A DNA stretch of 64,000 nt. It comes from Bacillus sp. JCM 19034 (GTDB lineage Bacteria > Bacillota > Bacilli > Bacillales > Bacillaceae_D). This document shows positions 47,496 to 57,000 of the stretch, in pieces (the first letter of the stretch is position 1; the number at the start of each line of letters is the position of its first letter). The position numbers were made by a program, and so were the translations under genes. Under the pieces are notes generated by a model. The model saw only the letters and a program-made list of their open reading frames with translations. It did not search any database and was not told the DNA's origin. Location: contig NZ_BAXR01000001.1 of NCBI RefSeq assembly GCF_001310635.1, positions 582,630-646,629 on the forward strand, given 5' to 3'.

Positions 47496-48475
47496 ATGAG
47501 TGTAACAATTAAAGATATTGCTAAAAAAGCTGGTGTTAGTTATTCTACCGTATCAAAGGCTTTACGAGATAGCCCTTTAGTTAAACAACCGACAAAAGTG
47601 AAAATTAAACAAATAGCTGAACAATTAGGCTATCAACCTAACGTTGCAGCTAGAAGTTTAGTTCAGAAAAAGTCCTTTACAGTAGGAGTCATATGGCCCA
47701 CTGTGGAACGTCTAGCACCAGCTTTATTAATTACAAAGTTAAATGAATTACTTGAGGAATATTCCTATACAACCTTACTTTCTATTAATAAAGTTGATCA
47801 AGCAATCGCGACATTTAATCGTTTTCAAGTTGATGCGATCATCGTATTTGGTGAACATGATAATGTAAATGAACTTTCCGAAAAATCAACGGTGCCAATT
47901 TTACATTATGGTGTACAAACAAAGAAGGATGCTCCAACAATCGATGTGAATCGTCAATACGCCATTAAATTAGCCGTTAAACATTTAAAGGAATTAGGAC
48001 ATCAAAACATTGCCTTTATCGGGACCAGTCGAAGGGAAATACATTACAACTTGCCAAACTGCGGGGGTTTCTTGAAGAAACGGGAATTGAAAACACGAAA
48101 GAGAAACATAATTTCATTATTGCTACGAACGGATTAGAGCTTCACGACGGCTATATGGCAGCTAAACAGCTATTTAACAGTAATAACAAAGTAACCGCTG
48201 TTGTGAGTGGAAGCTATGATTTGACACGAGGTATTTTACGTGCGGCAACTGAGCTCGGAATTAATGTGCCTAAAGAGCTTTCAATTGTAAGCTATGACAA
48301 CATACCTCAATCAAAAGATTTACAAATTCATTTAACAACAGTAGGTGTGCCGACGACGAGAATTGCCAATGAAATTGCAAAGTACGTCTTGAAAATGATT
48401 GAAACGAAAGAACCGATAAATTCGGTCGTTCTAGAGCCGGAAATCAATATTAAGGAATCAACGCGGCAACTATAA
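47496..48475 (+). CDS. LacI-family regulator (frameshift)
   Basis: The N-terminal helix-turn-helix is typical (TIKDIAKKAGVSYSTVSKAL), followed by a periplasmic-binding-like sensor domain. I start at 47496 after a gtggagg site. The frame breaks near 48031-48036; removing one base gives NTLQLAKLRGFLEETGIE and continues to SIVSYDNIPQSKDLQIHLTT and the end at 48475, for about 326 aa. Its neighbours (BASS, kduI, kduD) suggest control of uronate or pectin-degradation genes, like KdgR, but this is inference. Confidence 0.85.
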
Positions 48476-48567
48476 GAAGAACATCTTTTTAAGACTAGTT
48501 ACGTGCAATGCCTGTACATTTACGATACAGACAGAGTTTTTCAGTTCTTTAATTACGTTTTTTAAAA

Positions 48568-48604
48568 AAAGGTGTTTTAAAAGGATGATCCCTTTAAAAC
48601 ACCT
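48568..48604 (-). terminator. terminator of kduI
   Basis: AAGGTGTTTTAAAAGG pairs with CCTTTAAAACACCTT with a short loop and lies just after the kduI stop; A/T tracts flank both sides. Confidence 0.8.
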
Positions 48605-48616
48605 TCCATTATCAAT

Positions 48617-49446
48617 TTACTTCAGATCTTCCATTTTCACAAAATCCATGTCCTTAAATGTATAGTTTTCTCCTGCCATTGCCCATATAAATGTATAGTT
48701 ATTAGTTCCAACACCTGAATGGATTGACCATGGTGGAGAAATAACTGCTTGCTCATTTTTCACAACTAGATGACGAGTTTCACTCGGTTCTCCCATGAAA
48801 TGGAACACTCTTGATTCCTCTTCCATATCAAAGTATAAGTAGACTTCCATACGACGGTCATGTACATGTGCTGGCATCGTATTCCACATGTTATTCGGCT
48901 CAAGCAATGTCATCCCCATCATTAGCTGGCAGCTTTGAATGCCATCACCATGAATATACTTATAAATGGTTCGGTTATTTGATTCTGCATCTGAACCAAG
49001 CTTCGTTGGCTCCGCATCCGCTATCGGAAGTACTTTTGTTGGATATTGCTTATGAGCAGGACACGAGACTAAATAGAAACGAGCCGGTTAGTAGGATCAT
49101 CACTTTCAAATGTCACTTCTTTGTTGCCTAAGCCGACATATAAGCAATCACGTTTATTTAATGGGTATTTCTCGCCGTCAACTGTAACCGTTCCATTAGG
49201 ACCAATATTAACAATCCCAATCTCTCTTCTCTCTAAAAAGTAATCTGTACGTAAGGCGTCACCGGCGTCTAACTTTAACGTTTCACCCGTTGGAATAGCC
49301 CCACCTACAACAACGCGGTCATGGTGAGAATACACTAAGTGGATCTGTCCTTCTTCAAATAAAGATTCAATTAAGAATTCCTCTCTTAGTTTATCTGTCG
49401 TATATTGCTTTGTATCCGTTGGATTAGCTGCATATCTAATTTCCAT
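48617..49446 (-). CDS. kduI: 5-keto-4-deoxyuronate isomerase (frameshift)
   Basis: KduI isomerises 5-keto-4-deoxyuronate in pectin and glycosaminoglycan breakdown. The first frame starts [15 protein letters not shown] and includes [15 protein letters not shown]; the second has [18 protein letters not shown] (metal-binding His) and ends FVKMEDLK. An inserted G near 49083-49086 joins them through [15 protein letters not shown], for about 276 aa, normal for KduI. It follows kduD on the same strand by 22 bases. Confidence 0.92.
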
Positions 49447-49468
49447 GTTACATTCCCCTTTCAAAGTT

Positions 49469-50239
49469 TCATTGTTTTCGTTTAAGACTCATCCATCCGC
49501 CATCAACGCAAAGAACATGACCATTCACATAGCTAGAAGCATCAGACGCTAAAAAGACAACAGGTCCTTTTAAATCTTCTGGTGTTCCCCATTCACCTTT
49601 TGGAATGCGTGAGGTGATATACGAATTTCTCGCCTCGTCTTTTCTTAGGGCTTCCGTATTATCCGTTGCCATATAACCTGGAGCGATAGCGTTTACATTT
49701 ACACCTTTACTAACCCACTCATTTGCAAGAGACTTCGTTAAGCCAGCAACCGCATGTTTGCTCGCTGTATAAGCAGGCACTCGTAAACCACCTTGAAATG
49801 ACAGCATCGAAGCAATATTAATGATTTTTCCTGATCCCTGCTTAATCATTTGCTTTCCAACTTCACGAGTTAAGCGAAACACTGAATTTAAGTTAACATT
49901 AATAACCGCATCCCAATCTTCATCAGAATACTGCTCACTTTCATTTCTTCTAATGATTCCAGCGTTATTGACTAAAATATCAATGCGATCAACCTGCCTC
50001 AGAGCATCTTCTACTAGCTCAACCGCAGCACCTTCCTGACTCAAATCTGCCTTAATTTCATAAAACGTACGACCTAAAGCTTCAATTTGCTTACGAGTTT
50101 CTGACATGTCACTTATACCAGCCCCAATGACATCTGCCCCAGCCTCTGCTAAACCGATTGCCATGCCTTGTCCCAACCCACGGCTAGCACCTGTTATGAG
50201 AGCTATCTTACCATTTAATGAAAAGGGCGTTTGCACCAT
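49469..50239 (-). CDS. kduD: 2-deoxy-D-gluconate 3-dehydrogenase
   Basis: KduD is a short-chain dehydrogenase that converts 2-keto-3-deoxy-5-ketogluconate to KDG. It has TGASRGLGQG (NAD binding), NNAG, catalytic YTASKHAVAGL and a C-terminal CVDGGWM. I set the start at 50239 (MVQTPFSLNGK), 7 bases after a gggagg site. It is the first gene of kduD-kduI. A palindromic GAAC/GTTC-rich region lies upstream, similar to one upstream of the DeoR gene. Confidence 0.92.
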   Translation of the reverse strand: MVQTPFSLNGKIALITGASRGLGQGMAIGLAEAGADVIGAGISDMSETRKQIEALGRTFYEIKADLSQEGAAVELVEDALRQVDRIDILVNNAGIIRRNESEQYSDEDWDAVINVNLNSVFRLTREVGKQMIKQGSGKIINIASMLSFQGGLRVPAYTASKHAVAGLTKSLANEWVSKGVNVNAIAPGYMATDNTEALRKDEARNSYITSRIPKGEWGTPEDLKGPVVFLASDASSYVNGHVLCVDGGWMSLKRKQ

Positions 50240-50254
50240 TCCAAAACCTCCCAA

Positions 50255-50298
50255 TATCGAACGTTATTACGTTCATTTATGTTCGTTACAGTTCGATT
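50255..50298 (-). promoter_or_regulatory. candidate DeoR operator upstream of kduD
   Basis: TATCGAACGT, then CGTTC, TTCGTT and GTTCGAT repeats cluster in 44 bases. TATCGAACGT and the CGAACAT-type half-site recur at 51150-51169 upstream of the DeoR gene itself, so one repressor may bind both. Confidence 0.5.
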
Positions 50299-50347
50299 AT
50301 AGCACCCATATTATGAGAATTCAACTTAAAATCAAAACAAACTTTGC

Positions 50348-51108
50348 TTACGCTCCGACCATTACTGTAACGCCTAACTTCTCTATTTCATTCTTTATAT
50401 TTTCATCTACTTGGTTATCAGTGACGATCTCATTCACATCCGTTATTTGTGCAAACTGAATCAAACCCACCTTTTCAAACTTTGTTGAATCCGCCACTAA
50501 TGTAATTTGATCAGCACATTGTAAAATTTGCCTCTTCCACTCAATATGAAAACTGTTTAATACCGTTAATCCATGCTTAACTGAAACTCCTGTGGCACCA
50601 ATGAATAAGCGATTAACACGTATTCGTTTTAACAAATCGGATGCTTGGATACCAAATAAAGAGCTTGATGTGCCGATTCGTGTTCCACCTAACACCATTA
50701 ATTGAACAAGCTCTTTACTCATTAATTCATTGGCGATCGTTATATCATTCGTAATAACAGTTACCGGGAAATCTCCTAACAACTTCGCAAGCTTCTGTGT
50801 CGTTGAGCCACCGTCCAGCAAGATCGTTTCATTCGGTTTGATTAATGTAAGTGCCGATTCTGATAATTGCATTTTCCGATCATTATGTTTAGACTTTCGT
50901 TCATTAATTGGAAAAAGGCTGCCGCTCTCTTCCTTTAAAACAGCCCCACCATGAATTCGTTTCAGCAAGCCTTTTCTTCTAATGTTACTAAATCAATACG
51001 AATTGTCTTTTCCGTAACTCCAAGCAATGTACTTAATTCAGATACTTTGACAATTTTCTTTTTTTCTAATTCATTTAATATCGCTTCATACCGTTCAACT
51101 GAATGCAT
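50348..51108 (-). CDS. DeoR-family regulator (frameshift)
   Basis: The protein starts MHSVERYEAILNELEKKK with a DeoR winged helix (VSELSTLLGVTEKTIRIDL), and the sensor part has IHGGAVLKEESG, DGGSTTQKLAKLL and GATGVSVKHGL, the sugar-phosphate-binding pattern. The N-terminal part is separated by one missing A near 50963-50970; restoring it gives LEEKGLLKRIHGGA and 252 aa. It is convergent in layout with kduDI (same strand, upstream) and probably represses them. Confidence 0.88.
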
Positions 51109-51149
51109 AGAATCCTCCAATAAATACAAAGACTAGTTTGTCATTCTAT

Positions 51150-51169
51150 TATCGAACGTAAACGAACAT
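51150..51169 (-). promoter_or_regulatory. candidate DeoR autoregulatory operator
   Basis: TATCGAACGTAAACGAACAT contains two CGAAC half-sites and shares its first ten bases with the region upstream of kduD (50255). It lies about 42 bases before the DeoR start codon. Confidence 0.5.
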
Positions 51170-51179
51170 TTGTAAACAT

Positions 51180-51743
51180 TTAATTTTCATCAATATTTAA
51201 ATTAAATGTTTCCCTTGTTAGAAGCGCTGCACCGTAATTAGATCCTAAGGCTTGTAATATCGCACCAATTGTTGTAATTAGCTGACCTTCTTTTCTTCCT
51301 CGTAAATCATAAACTCCACCAATAGCTTCTAAACCAGCACCTAAACCTTGAAGAGCGTTCCCAATTGCATATTCTTCTTCACCTGCAATATGATCAGCTA
51401 AAGCACTTATCGAAGCCCCCATTGCTTGAAATGTATCACCAAGAATCCCTAATCGATTAGAATCCTCCTCATTTTCCTCATCAATATCTTGTAAATAAGC
51501 AGCTAACGCCGACGTAGCTGCGCCTGCACCATCAATCCAATTACCGGCAAAATTGAGAGGGTCATCTGTCGTAACGGTTCCAATTAAAAATGTACCAGTC
51601 GCTTGTAGACCTTCCCCTATTGCAACAAGCTTATTATTAATATCATTTAATCCCGCTAGAGCTCTAATTTCAGCAGCAGCTGAGATAAGTGTACCAATAG
51701 CATCCAACCAAGAACCTGTTAACAACTTTTCCTCATCAGTCAC
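51180..51743 (-). CDS. Gly/Ala-rich repetitive protein (DUF6944-like)
   Basis: The 187-aa protein is built of loosely repeated units of about 45 residues around a G-x-W-(L/I)-D-(A/G)-x-G core (TGSWLDAIGTLISAAAE, AGNWIDGAGAATSALAA, then related GDTFQAMGASISALADH and LGAGLEAIGGVYDL). It is hydrophobic enough for membrane or pore association but has no clear helices. I recognise a DUF6944-type family of Bacillaceae repetitive proteins; function unknown. Confidence 0.6.
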   Translation of the reverse strand: MTDEEKLLTGSWLDAIGTLISAAAEIRALAGLNDINNKLVAIGEGLQATGTFLIGTVTTDDPLNFAGNWIDGAGAATSALAAYLQDIDEENEEDSNRLGILGDTFQAMGASISALADHIAGEEEYAIGNALQGLGAGLEAIGGVYDLRGRKEGQLITTIGAILQALGSNYGAALLTRETFNLNIDEN

Positions 51744-51872
51744 TTCATTACCCCACCTTCATTACGCTTTAATATACAGTATGCATACAATTAATTTTCG
51801 TATAGTTCAGCTTGAACTATTTTGTAATGTGTGGGCAATCTATATGAATTTTCCTTTCGTGCTGTTTTATAG

Positions 51873-51919
51873 AAAAAACATCACATCTGAGCATAGTAAG
51901 CTCAAAACGTGATGTTTTT
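51873..51919 (-). terminator. terminator hairpin between the repetitive and transducer genes
   Basis: AAACATCAC pairs with GTGATGTTT, with GAGC/GCTC inside; T tracts flank it. It lies after the sensory-transducer-like gene stop. Confidence 0.7.
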
Positions 51920-51929
51920 ATATTGCTTT

Positions 51930-52298
51930 TTATCTTTTAAGTGGGTATCCAATTGTTGACATAAGAGCTAACTCCGGTTGAGTCGAATCTAGGCGACTAT
52001 ATTGAACAATAATCGGTTCATCGCTTTCAACTTCAATTGCATATGGTACTGCTACGGGGATTTTCTCGCCATTAATTTCTAATTCACTTGTGCGAATATG
52101 TTTCGTTCGTTTAGCAGGAACTTCATATCGGATCTTTTCTAACGGATCTCTGTCTTCAAAATAAATCGTAATGAATAATTGTGCTGGACGTTCTTGGCAA
52201 TTCAGTACACATATTGATTCATGACTAATGAGATCTCCTTTACTTTCTGGAGGGATGTATCCATCTGGAATAAACCATAGCTTTTCACCTTTTTGCAT
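51930..52298 (-). CDS. sensory rhodopsin transducer-like protein (ASRT family)
   Basis: The 122-aa protein matches the family named after the Anabaena sensory rhodopsin transducer: KLWFIPDGYIPPESKG, SHESICVLN and IIVQYSRLDSTQPELALMS. In most bacteria there is no rhodopsin; structural work on family members suggests carbohydrate binding and they often lie near sugar-catabolic genes. Its neighbours kduD and kduI fit that. No rhodopsin gene is in the window. Confidence 0.75.
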   Translation of the reverse strand: MQKGEKLWFIPDGYIPPESKGDLISHESICVLNCQERPAQLFITIYFEDRDPLEKIRYEVPAKRTKHIRTSELEINGEKIPVAVPYAIEVESDEPIIVQYSRLDSTQPELALMSTIGYPLKR

Positions 52299-52477
52299 AG
52301 TAACCTCTCCCTTTCTATTGATTAACTGTTTTCTATAGATGAAAACAGTTTGGGGTCGTTCTAGTAAACTTTTATCAAACGTTGTTATAACAAGATAATA
52401 GCTACTAACCCGGAGTGTTGTAACTGCTTACATTTTACTATTAAACTCTATATCCTGCAATTCTTTCCTTTAAGGTT

Positions 52478-52541
52478 GTAAAATATGTTTGACAAGTGAA
52501 TTAATCCTTTAATATAATAATTGTGTAAAATATGTTTGACA
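52478..52541 (+). promoter_or_regulatory. promoter and direct repeats of the XRE gene
   Basis: The 17-mer gtaaaatatgtttgaca occurs exactly twice (52478-52494 and 52525-52541). The first includes a -35 TTGACA; an 18-base spacer then leads to TATAAT at 52513-52518. The second copy lies just after the expected start of transcription. This is the layout of an autoregulatory operator pair. Confidence 0.65.
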
Positions 52542-52568
52542 TCATATGAGTTTAAAGGTGCTGTTTGT

Positions 52569-52766
52569 ATGCAAAATAAAATAAGAAAATATCGTGAAAA
52601 AAAGGGGATTTCCCAAGGGGAATTAGCTGATTTATGTAATGTTAGTAGGCAAACAATAAATGCGATTGAAAATAACAAATATGACCCAAGTTTACAGTTA
52701 GCGTTTAATCTTGCGAAATCTTTAGATGTAAAGGTTGATAGCTTATTTATACATGAAGAAGATTAG
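52569..52766 (+). CDS. XRE-family helix-turn-helix regulator
   Basis: The 65-aa protein is one Cro/CI-type HTH (KIRKYREKKGISQGELADL, VSRQTINAIENNKYDPSL). I start it at 52569 (MQNKIRKYR) after an aaaggtg site. It is of the small type that pairs with a membrane protein gene, as here (52780). Repeats in its promoter suggest it represses itself. Confidence 0.9.
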   Translation: MQNKIRKYREKKGISQGELADLCNVSRQTINAIENNKYDPSLQLAFNLAKSLDVKVDSLFIHEED

Positions 52767-52779
52767 GGGAGATAAAAAA

Positions 52780-53169
52780 ATGAGAAAACGAACAATAGGT
52801 GCCATCATATTTGGAATTGCTACTCTAATTGTAATAGGCTTTACTATTTTAAAAGTCATTACTGGAGAAGAGGTTGGATTTAATGAAGTTGTAGCAATTG
52901 GATCGTTATTAATGATATTTTTCTCAGCAATTACTTGGGGGAATAAAGAAGATAAAGATGGAATTCTGCTTGAAGAAGAACTCGGACAAAGGATTACAGA
53001 GAAAAGTTCAAAAATTAGCTACTATGTTTTACTTATCTTTATTTTACTTGCTGTGGTTTTTGACAAAAACATCAATGGAACACATAACGTCTTTCTATTA
53101 GCTATATTAGTCTTAGCAATGATCATATTACCTTTTGTTCAATATTTGTTTACGAAAAAGTATCATTAG
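52780..53169 (+). CDS. small membrane protein paired with XRE regulator
   Basis: The 129-aa protein has four membrane helices (IGAIIFGIATLIVIGFTIL, VVAIGSLLMIFFSAI, ISYYVLLIFILLAVVF and the last 25 residues) and a charged loop between. It is 13 bases after the XRE stop with a gggag site. Such XRE plus DUF2178-like membrane protein pairs are common in Bacillaceae; function unknown. Confidence 0.7.
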   Translation: MRKRTIGAIIFGIATLIVIGFTILKVITGEEVGFNEVVAIGSLLMIFFSAITWGNKEDKDGILLEEELGQRITEKSSKISYYVLLIFILLAVVFDKNINGTHNVFLLAILVLAMIILPFVQYLFTKKYH

Positions 53170-53291
53170 CTTCTGTTTATTGAAGAGTTTATACCTCTCT
53201 CTCCGATTTTCCACACCATAAATCTTTAAACTTGCTTGTCCTATGTGATTGTTATATAATTTTAAAGTCGTTTATTTAATCAGCAAATCAT

Positions 53292-53388
53292 GGGGCTGGC
53301 TGTGATACTGGTGTTCGCCACGGTCTTCAAAACCGCTTGGGAGGCGCGTGCCGTCTCCGCTAGGTTCGATTCCTAGACTGCCCCGCCA
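53292..53388 (+). tRNA. selC: tRNA-Sec (anticodon UCA)
   Basis: The 97-base sequence has a T-arm CTAGG-TTCGATT-CCTAG, an anticodon loop CTTCAAA with UCA, a long variable arm (GGAG paired with CTCC), a long D-arm and an encoded CCA. The 5' GGGGC pairs with GCCCC; one acceptor pair looks mismatched (U-U), perhaps a sequence error. The large variable arm and UCA anticodon identify the selenocysteine tRNA. It is about 7 kb from selB. Confidence 0.9.
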
Positions 53389-53538
53389 AATTAAGGTTTG
53401 TAGTAACTGACCCTAATTCCATATCACACGGATTATACTTAAAAATTGCGTAGACCGTGGGAGACCGAGTCGATATGACCGAGTGGAATACATAGACGTT
53501 TAATTGCTTTCACAATACTAATTGTGGAGGTTTTTTTA

Positions 53539-53634
53539 TGTTTTATGAACGTAAAACAGTTAAAAAAGGCAGATTTATTGAAGAACCAATTAGTTGCCCC
53601 TTTTTATGTTACCTTTTCAGAATCTCAGATTAGT
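53539..53634 (+). CDS. possible 31-aa ORF after tRNA-Sec
   Basis: A good ribosome site (gtggagg) precedes ATG at 53539; the frame reads MFYERKTVKKGRFIEEPI and ends with CPFLCYLFRISD. It has no family that I know and may be chance. Between the tRNA and this ORF I see no other feature. Confidence 0.3.
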
Positions 53635-54096
53635 AGTCCTTTTTGCGTCTGATCAATTGCATATATTCAATGTTTCCACCAAACCTAAACGTATGATTTA
53701 TTTCTAATTGTCGTGTTTCTTCATTATCAGCAATAGTAAATAATATTTCACCTTCCGCTACTCTAATTGCACCAGTAGTAGCCATAATTTTTCGTTGTTC
53801 AGCAAATGAGTCGACTTCAACAAATATTGGTTGTGGTTCACCATCATAGATAGGTTGACCGAGTTCAGTCCAATCGATAATTTCAGGTTCTGTCATTCCA
53901 AATTGAATTGATAAATGGTGTGTTAGATGTCTCATGATTGTTTTATATTTATAGTGTCGTGGTGCTTCTGTCTCAGTTAGAATAATCCAATTTTATTATT
54001 GTATCGGACAATTTGACCACGCTCTAGTTCAGTTGTCGTTGTAATATATCTATCATCATAATCAACGTGGATATTTAATTTTGTGTTTATAACCAA
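53630..54096 (-). CDS. phage-like structural protein fragment (frameshift)
   Basis: The open frame from 53935 (MRHLTHHLSIQFGM to RRKKDY) continues upstream, through a missing A near 53989-53995, as VRYNNKNWIILTETEAPRH and back to a TTG at about 54096. The mixed beta-rich sequence of about 155 aa resembles small virion or head-tail proteins of Bacillus phages, but I cannot name it. It lies between tRNA-Sec and a CNNM gene without other phage genes, so it may be a remnant. Confidence 0.45.
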
Positions 54097-54205
54097 ATCC
54101 GTACGACTAATAACTTATTTATTATATTATCACATTATTTATCTCTTATTGTATGAAGAACTTGAAGAACCCCCCTGTGAATAAATTCAAGGGGGAAGAT
54201 TTTTA

Positions 54206-55489
54206 TTAAATAGCTGCTTTTTGCTCAACTTCATTACTATTTTTCTTAATCTTCAGATGAACTTGACGGACTCTCTTTTCTTCTGCCTTCTCAATCTTCA
54301 AGATCAAATTTTCATAGAAAAATTCTTCTCCAACTTTTGGAATTCGCTGAAATTCCTCAATTAACCAACCACCCAATGTATGGTTTGAGGTCGTTGGAGC
54401 ATTAATATCAGCAAATTGGACAAAATCATCAATTGAATAATCAGCATCAACTAGATAGCTAGAAGGTCCGACCTGACTTACTTGATTAACACTCACATCA
54501 TGTTCATCCCAAATTTCTCCGACAATCTCCTCTAATAAATCCTCTAATGTTACTAATCCTGACGTGCCACCAAATTCATCAATTACAATAGCCATATGAA
54601 CCTTCTGCTTTTGTAATTCTGGAAGCAAGGATGAGATTTTCATAGATTCGACTACAAATAACGGTTTCCTAATTATTGAATTTACATCTAGCTTCTCGCC
54701 ATCTTTAATATAGCCAGTTAAAAAATCACGCTCAGACAAGACTCCAATGATATTATCAATATTGCCATCATATACTGGTATTCTCGAAAAATGTTCTTTG
54801 AAGAAAACATCTTTGATTTCAGAAACAGGTTGGTTGACATCAACTGCAATCATATCAGGACGTGGTTTTAAAATTTCATGAACAATAATATCATCAAATT
54901 CTAAGGAACGCTGTACCATCTCTTTTTCATTTTTACCTAAAACACCCTCATCTTCACTGATTTGTATAAGCATTTTAATTTCTTCTTCAGTTACAGATGG
55001 TGAGTTTTCTTTGTTTTTCACAAAAAAGGAAACAAGTTTTTTAATCTGTAGAAACACCCAAGTTACTGGGTAAAACACATGTATCAACAAAAATAGAATG
55101 CCTGATGTTTTTAGTGCATATCCTTCAGCATACTCTTTCGCTAATGATTTCGGGATAATTTCACCAAAAATCAAAACCAAAATGGTGACGACAAATGTAC
55201 TAATAAATACTCCAAGACTAGGGCCAAACAACTGAATCGCAATTTGTGAAGAAAGTGTTGCGGCAGCAATGTTCACAAGGTTATTACCAACCAAAAGGGT
55301 TGAAAGCGTCTTATCAAAATTCTCAGCAATGTCTACAGCCTTCTTAGCCCCTCGCCTTCCTTCCTCCTCATAATTTCTAAGTCGGATTTTGTTAACACTT
55401 GAAAAAGCAGTTTCAGCTGAGGAGAAAAAAGCAGACAAACCTAATAATATAATAAATAACGCAATCAAACTCGAGGGAACATCGTCCAT
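54206..55489 (-). CDS. CNNM/CorC-type transporter with CBS domains, paralogue 1
   Basis: The 427-aa protein has a DUF21 membrane domain (SAFFSSAETAFSSVNKIRLR, GEIIPKSLAKEYAE), a CBS pair (residues about 200-320, PRPDMIAVDVNQPV and IVIDEFGGTSGLVTLEDLLEE) and a C-terminal CorC domain. Family members move or regulate magnesium or cobalt. It is about 57% similar by eye to the adjacent paralogue, so the two arose by tandem duplication. It ends 20 bases before a GC-rich hairpin. Confidence 0.9.
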   Translation of the reverse strand: MDDVPSSLIALFIILLGLSAFFSSAETAFSSVNKIRLRNYEEEGRRGAKKAVDIAENFDKTLSTLLVGNNLVNIAAATLSSQIAIQLFGPSLGVFISTFVVTILVLIFGEIIPKSLAKEYAEGYALKTSGILFLLIHVFYPVTWVFLQIKKLVSFFVKNKENSPSVTEEEIKMLIQISEDEGVLGKNEKEMVQRSLEFDDIIVHEILKPRPDMIAVDVNQPVSEIKDVFFKEHFSRIPVYDGNIDNIIGVLSERDFLTGYIKDGEKLDVNSIIRKPLFVVESMKISSLLPELQKQKVHMAIVIDEFGGTSGLVTLEDLLEEIVGEIWDEHDVSVNQVSQVGPSSYLVDADYSIDDFVQFADINAPTTSNHTLGGWLIEEFQRIPKVGEEFFYENLILKIEKAEEKRVRQVHLKIKKNSNEVEQKAAI

Positions 55490-55746
55490 CTAACATCACA
55501 CTCCGTATTAGTATTACTTTCATTTTATTACTATTTATTGAGTTTCACTACTGTTTTTTAGAATTGATGTAACTTATATACAGCTAAGAAGCAATGGTTC
55601 CTCTCATAAATTCGGGTTATTGTACAGCTACACCCCATAAACAGATAGTATTCGATTATTGAGATCATCATAATTCATTATTGATTGTTAAAACAACTAA
55701 TTTGCCTATTTCACTTAATTTTTCATATTAAATTATTTAGTTAATT

Positions 55747-57000
55747 CTATATTTTATCTTGACTTTCTACCTTTATCTTCAATATCCTTCTATCTTCTGC
55801 CTCAGTTATAATTAATTTTATACCATCATATATAAACTCTTCGCCCACAGAAGGAACGTAATCAAACTCCTCTGTCAACCAGCCACCAAGAGTATAATTT
55901 CGACTATCAGGCAATTCAATTTGGACCAACCTTGCAAAATCATCTAAAGGGAAATCTCCGTGAATTTCAAAATCATTTGTACCAAGTTCTGTTACTTCCT
56001 TTGTTTTCTCATCATGTTCATCCCAAATTTCTCCAACTAATTCTTCGAGAATATCTTCCAGAGTTACAATGCCTGACGTACCGCCAAATTCATCAATGAC
56101 AACCGCCATATGCACCCTGTTTTTTTGAAGCATTCGTAAAAGAGTAGCTATACCTAATGTTTCCACAACAAATAAAGGTTTTCGAATTAACTTTCTTACA
56201 TCCATGTCTTTATTAGTAACAAGCTGGGAAAGGAAGTCTCTTTCTGAAAGAACTCCTATAATATTATCAATTGAATTTTTGAATACTGGTACTCTAGAAA
56301 ACCTTTCTCTTATTAATATTGTAGTTATCTCATCAATCGACATGTCGATATCAATCGCAACAAGGTCTGTACGTGGAGTTAAAACCTCAACTACTTTTGT
56401 ATCATTAAAATCCAAAGTGTTATGAAGAAGTTCCCTTTCACTCGGTTCAATAACACCTTCTTCTTGACCGATTGTAAACATTTCTTTTAATTCTTCCTCG
56501 GTAACCGATGGAATAACTTCCGATTTAGATACGAGTTTTGTCATAACTTGTTTTAGCTTAACAAGCAACAAAGTCAATGGAGAGAACAGTTTCATGAGCA
56601 AAAGCAATAAAGCTGAAATTTTTAATGCTAATGATTCAGCATTCTCCTTTGCTAATGATTTGGGAAGCACTTCTCCAAAGATAAGGATAAGGATGGTCAT
56701 GACAATTGTGCTAATAAGTAGCCCTGTATTTCCACCAAATAGGGCAGTAGCTACCTGTGCGGATATTGTAGCTGCTGCAATGTTCACTAAGTTATTTCCA
56801 ATTAAGATCGTTGAAAGGGCCTGATCAAAATGTTGAGAGATAAAGAGAGCCTTCACACCACCCGGTCTATTCTCATCTGCGTAGCTTTTTAGCCTTAATT
56901 TATTTGCACTTGAATAGGCTGTTTCTGCTGAAGAAAAAAATGCTGACAAGATCAATAAGATAATAAGCACGAGTACTAAGTTCAAAGGTATTTCGGACAA
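55747..57000 (-). CDS. CNNM/CorC-type transporter with CBS domains, paralogue 2
   Basis: The 417-aa protein has the same order of domains as paralogue 1 (SAFFSSAETAYSSANKLRLK, GEVLPKSLAKENAES, TPRTDLVAIDIDMSI, IDEFGGTSGIVTLEDILEEL). Its CBS and C-terminal parts have diverged more than the membrane part. The 256 bases between the two genes hold no terminator I can see, so they may be co-transcribed. It is next to the zinc cluster, but no link is shown. Confidence 0.9.
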   Translation of the reverse strand: MSEIPLNLVLVLIILLILSAFFSSAETAYSSANKLRLKSYADENRPGGVKALFISQHFDQALSTILIGNNLVNIAAATISAQVATALFGGNTGLLISTIVMTILILIFGEVLPKSLAKENAESLALKISALLLLLMKLFSPLTLLLVKLKQVMTKLVSKSEVIPSVTEEELKEMFTIGQEEGVIEPSERELLHNTLDFNDTKVVEVLTPRTDLVAIDIDMSIDEITTILIRERFSRVPVFKNSIDNIIGVLSERDFLSQLVTNKDMDVRKLIRKPLFVVETLGIATLLRMLQKNRVHMAVVIDEFGGTSGIVTLEDILEELVGEIWDEHDEKTKEVTELGTNDFEIHGDFPLDDFARLVQIELPDSRNYTLGGWLTEEFDYVPSVGEEFIYDGIKLIITEAEDRRILKIKVESQDKI

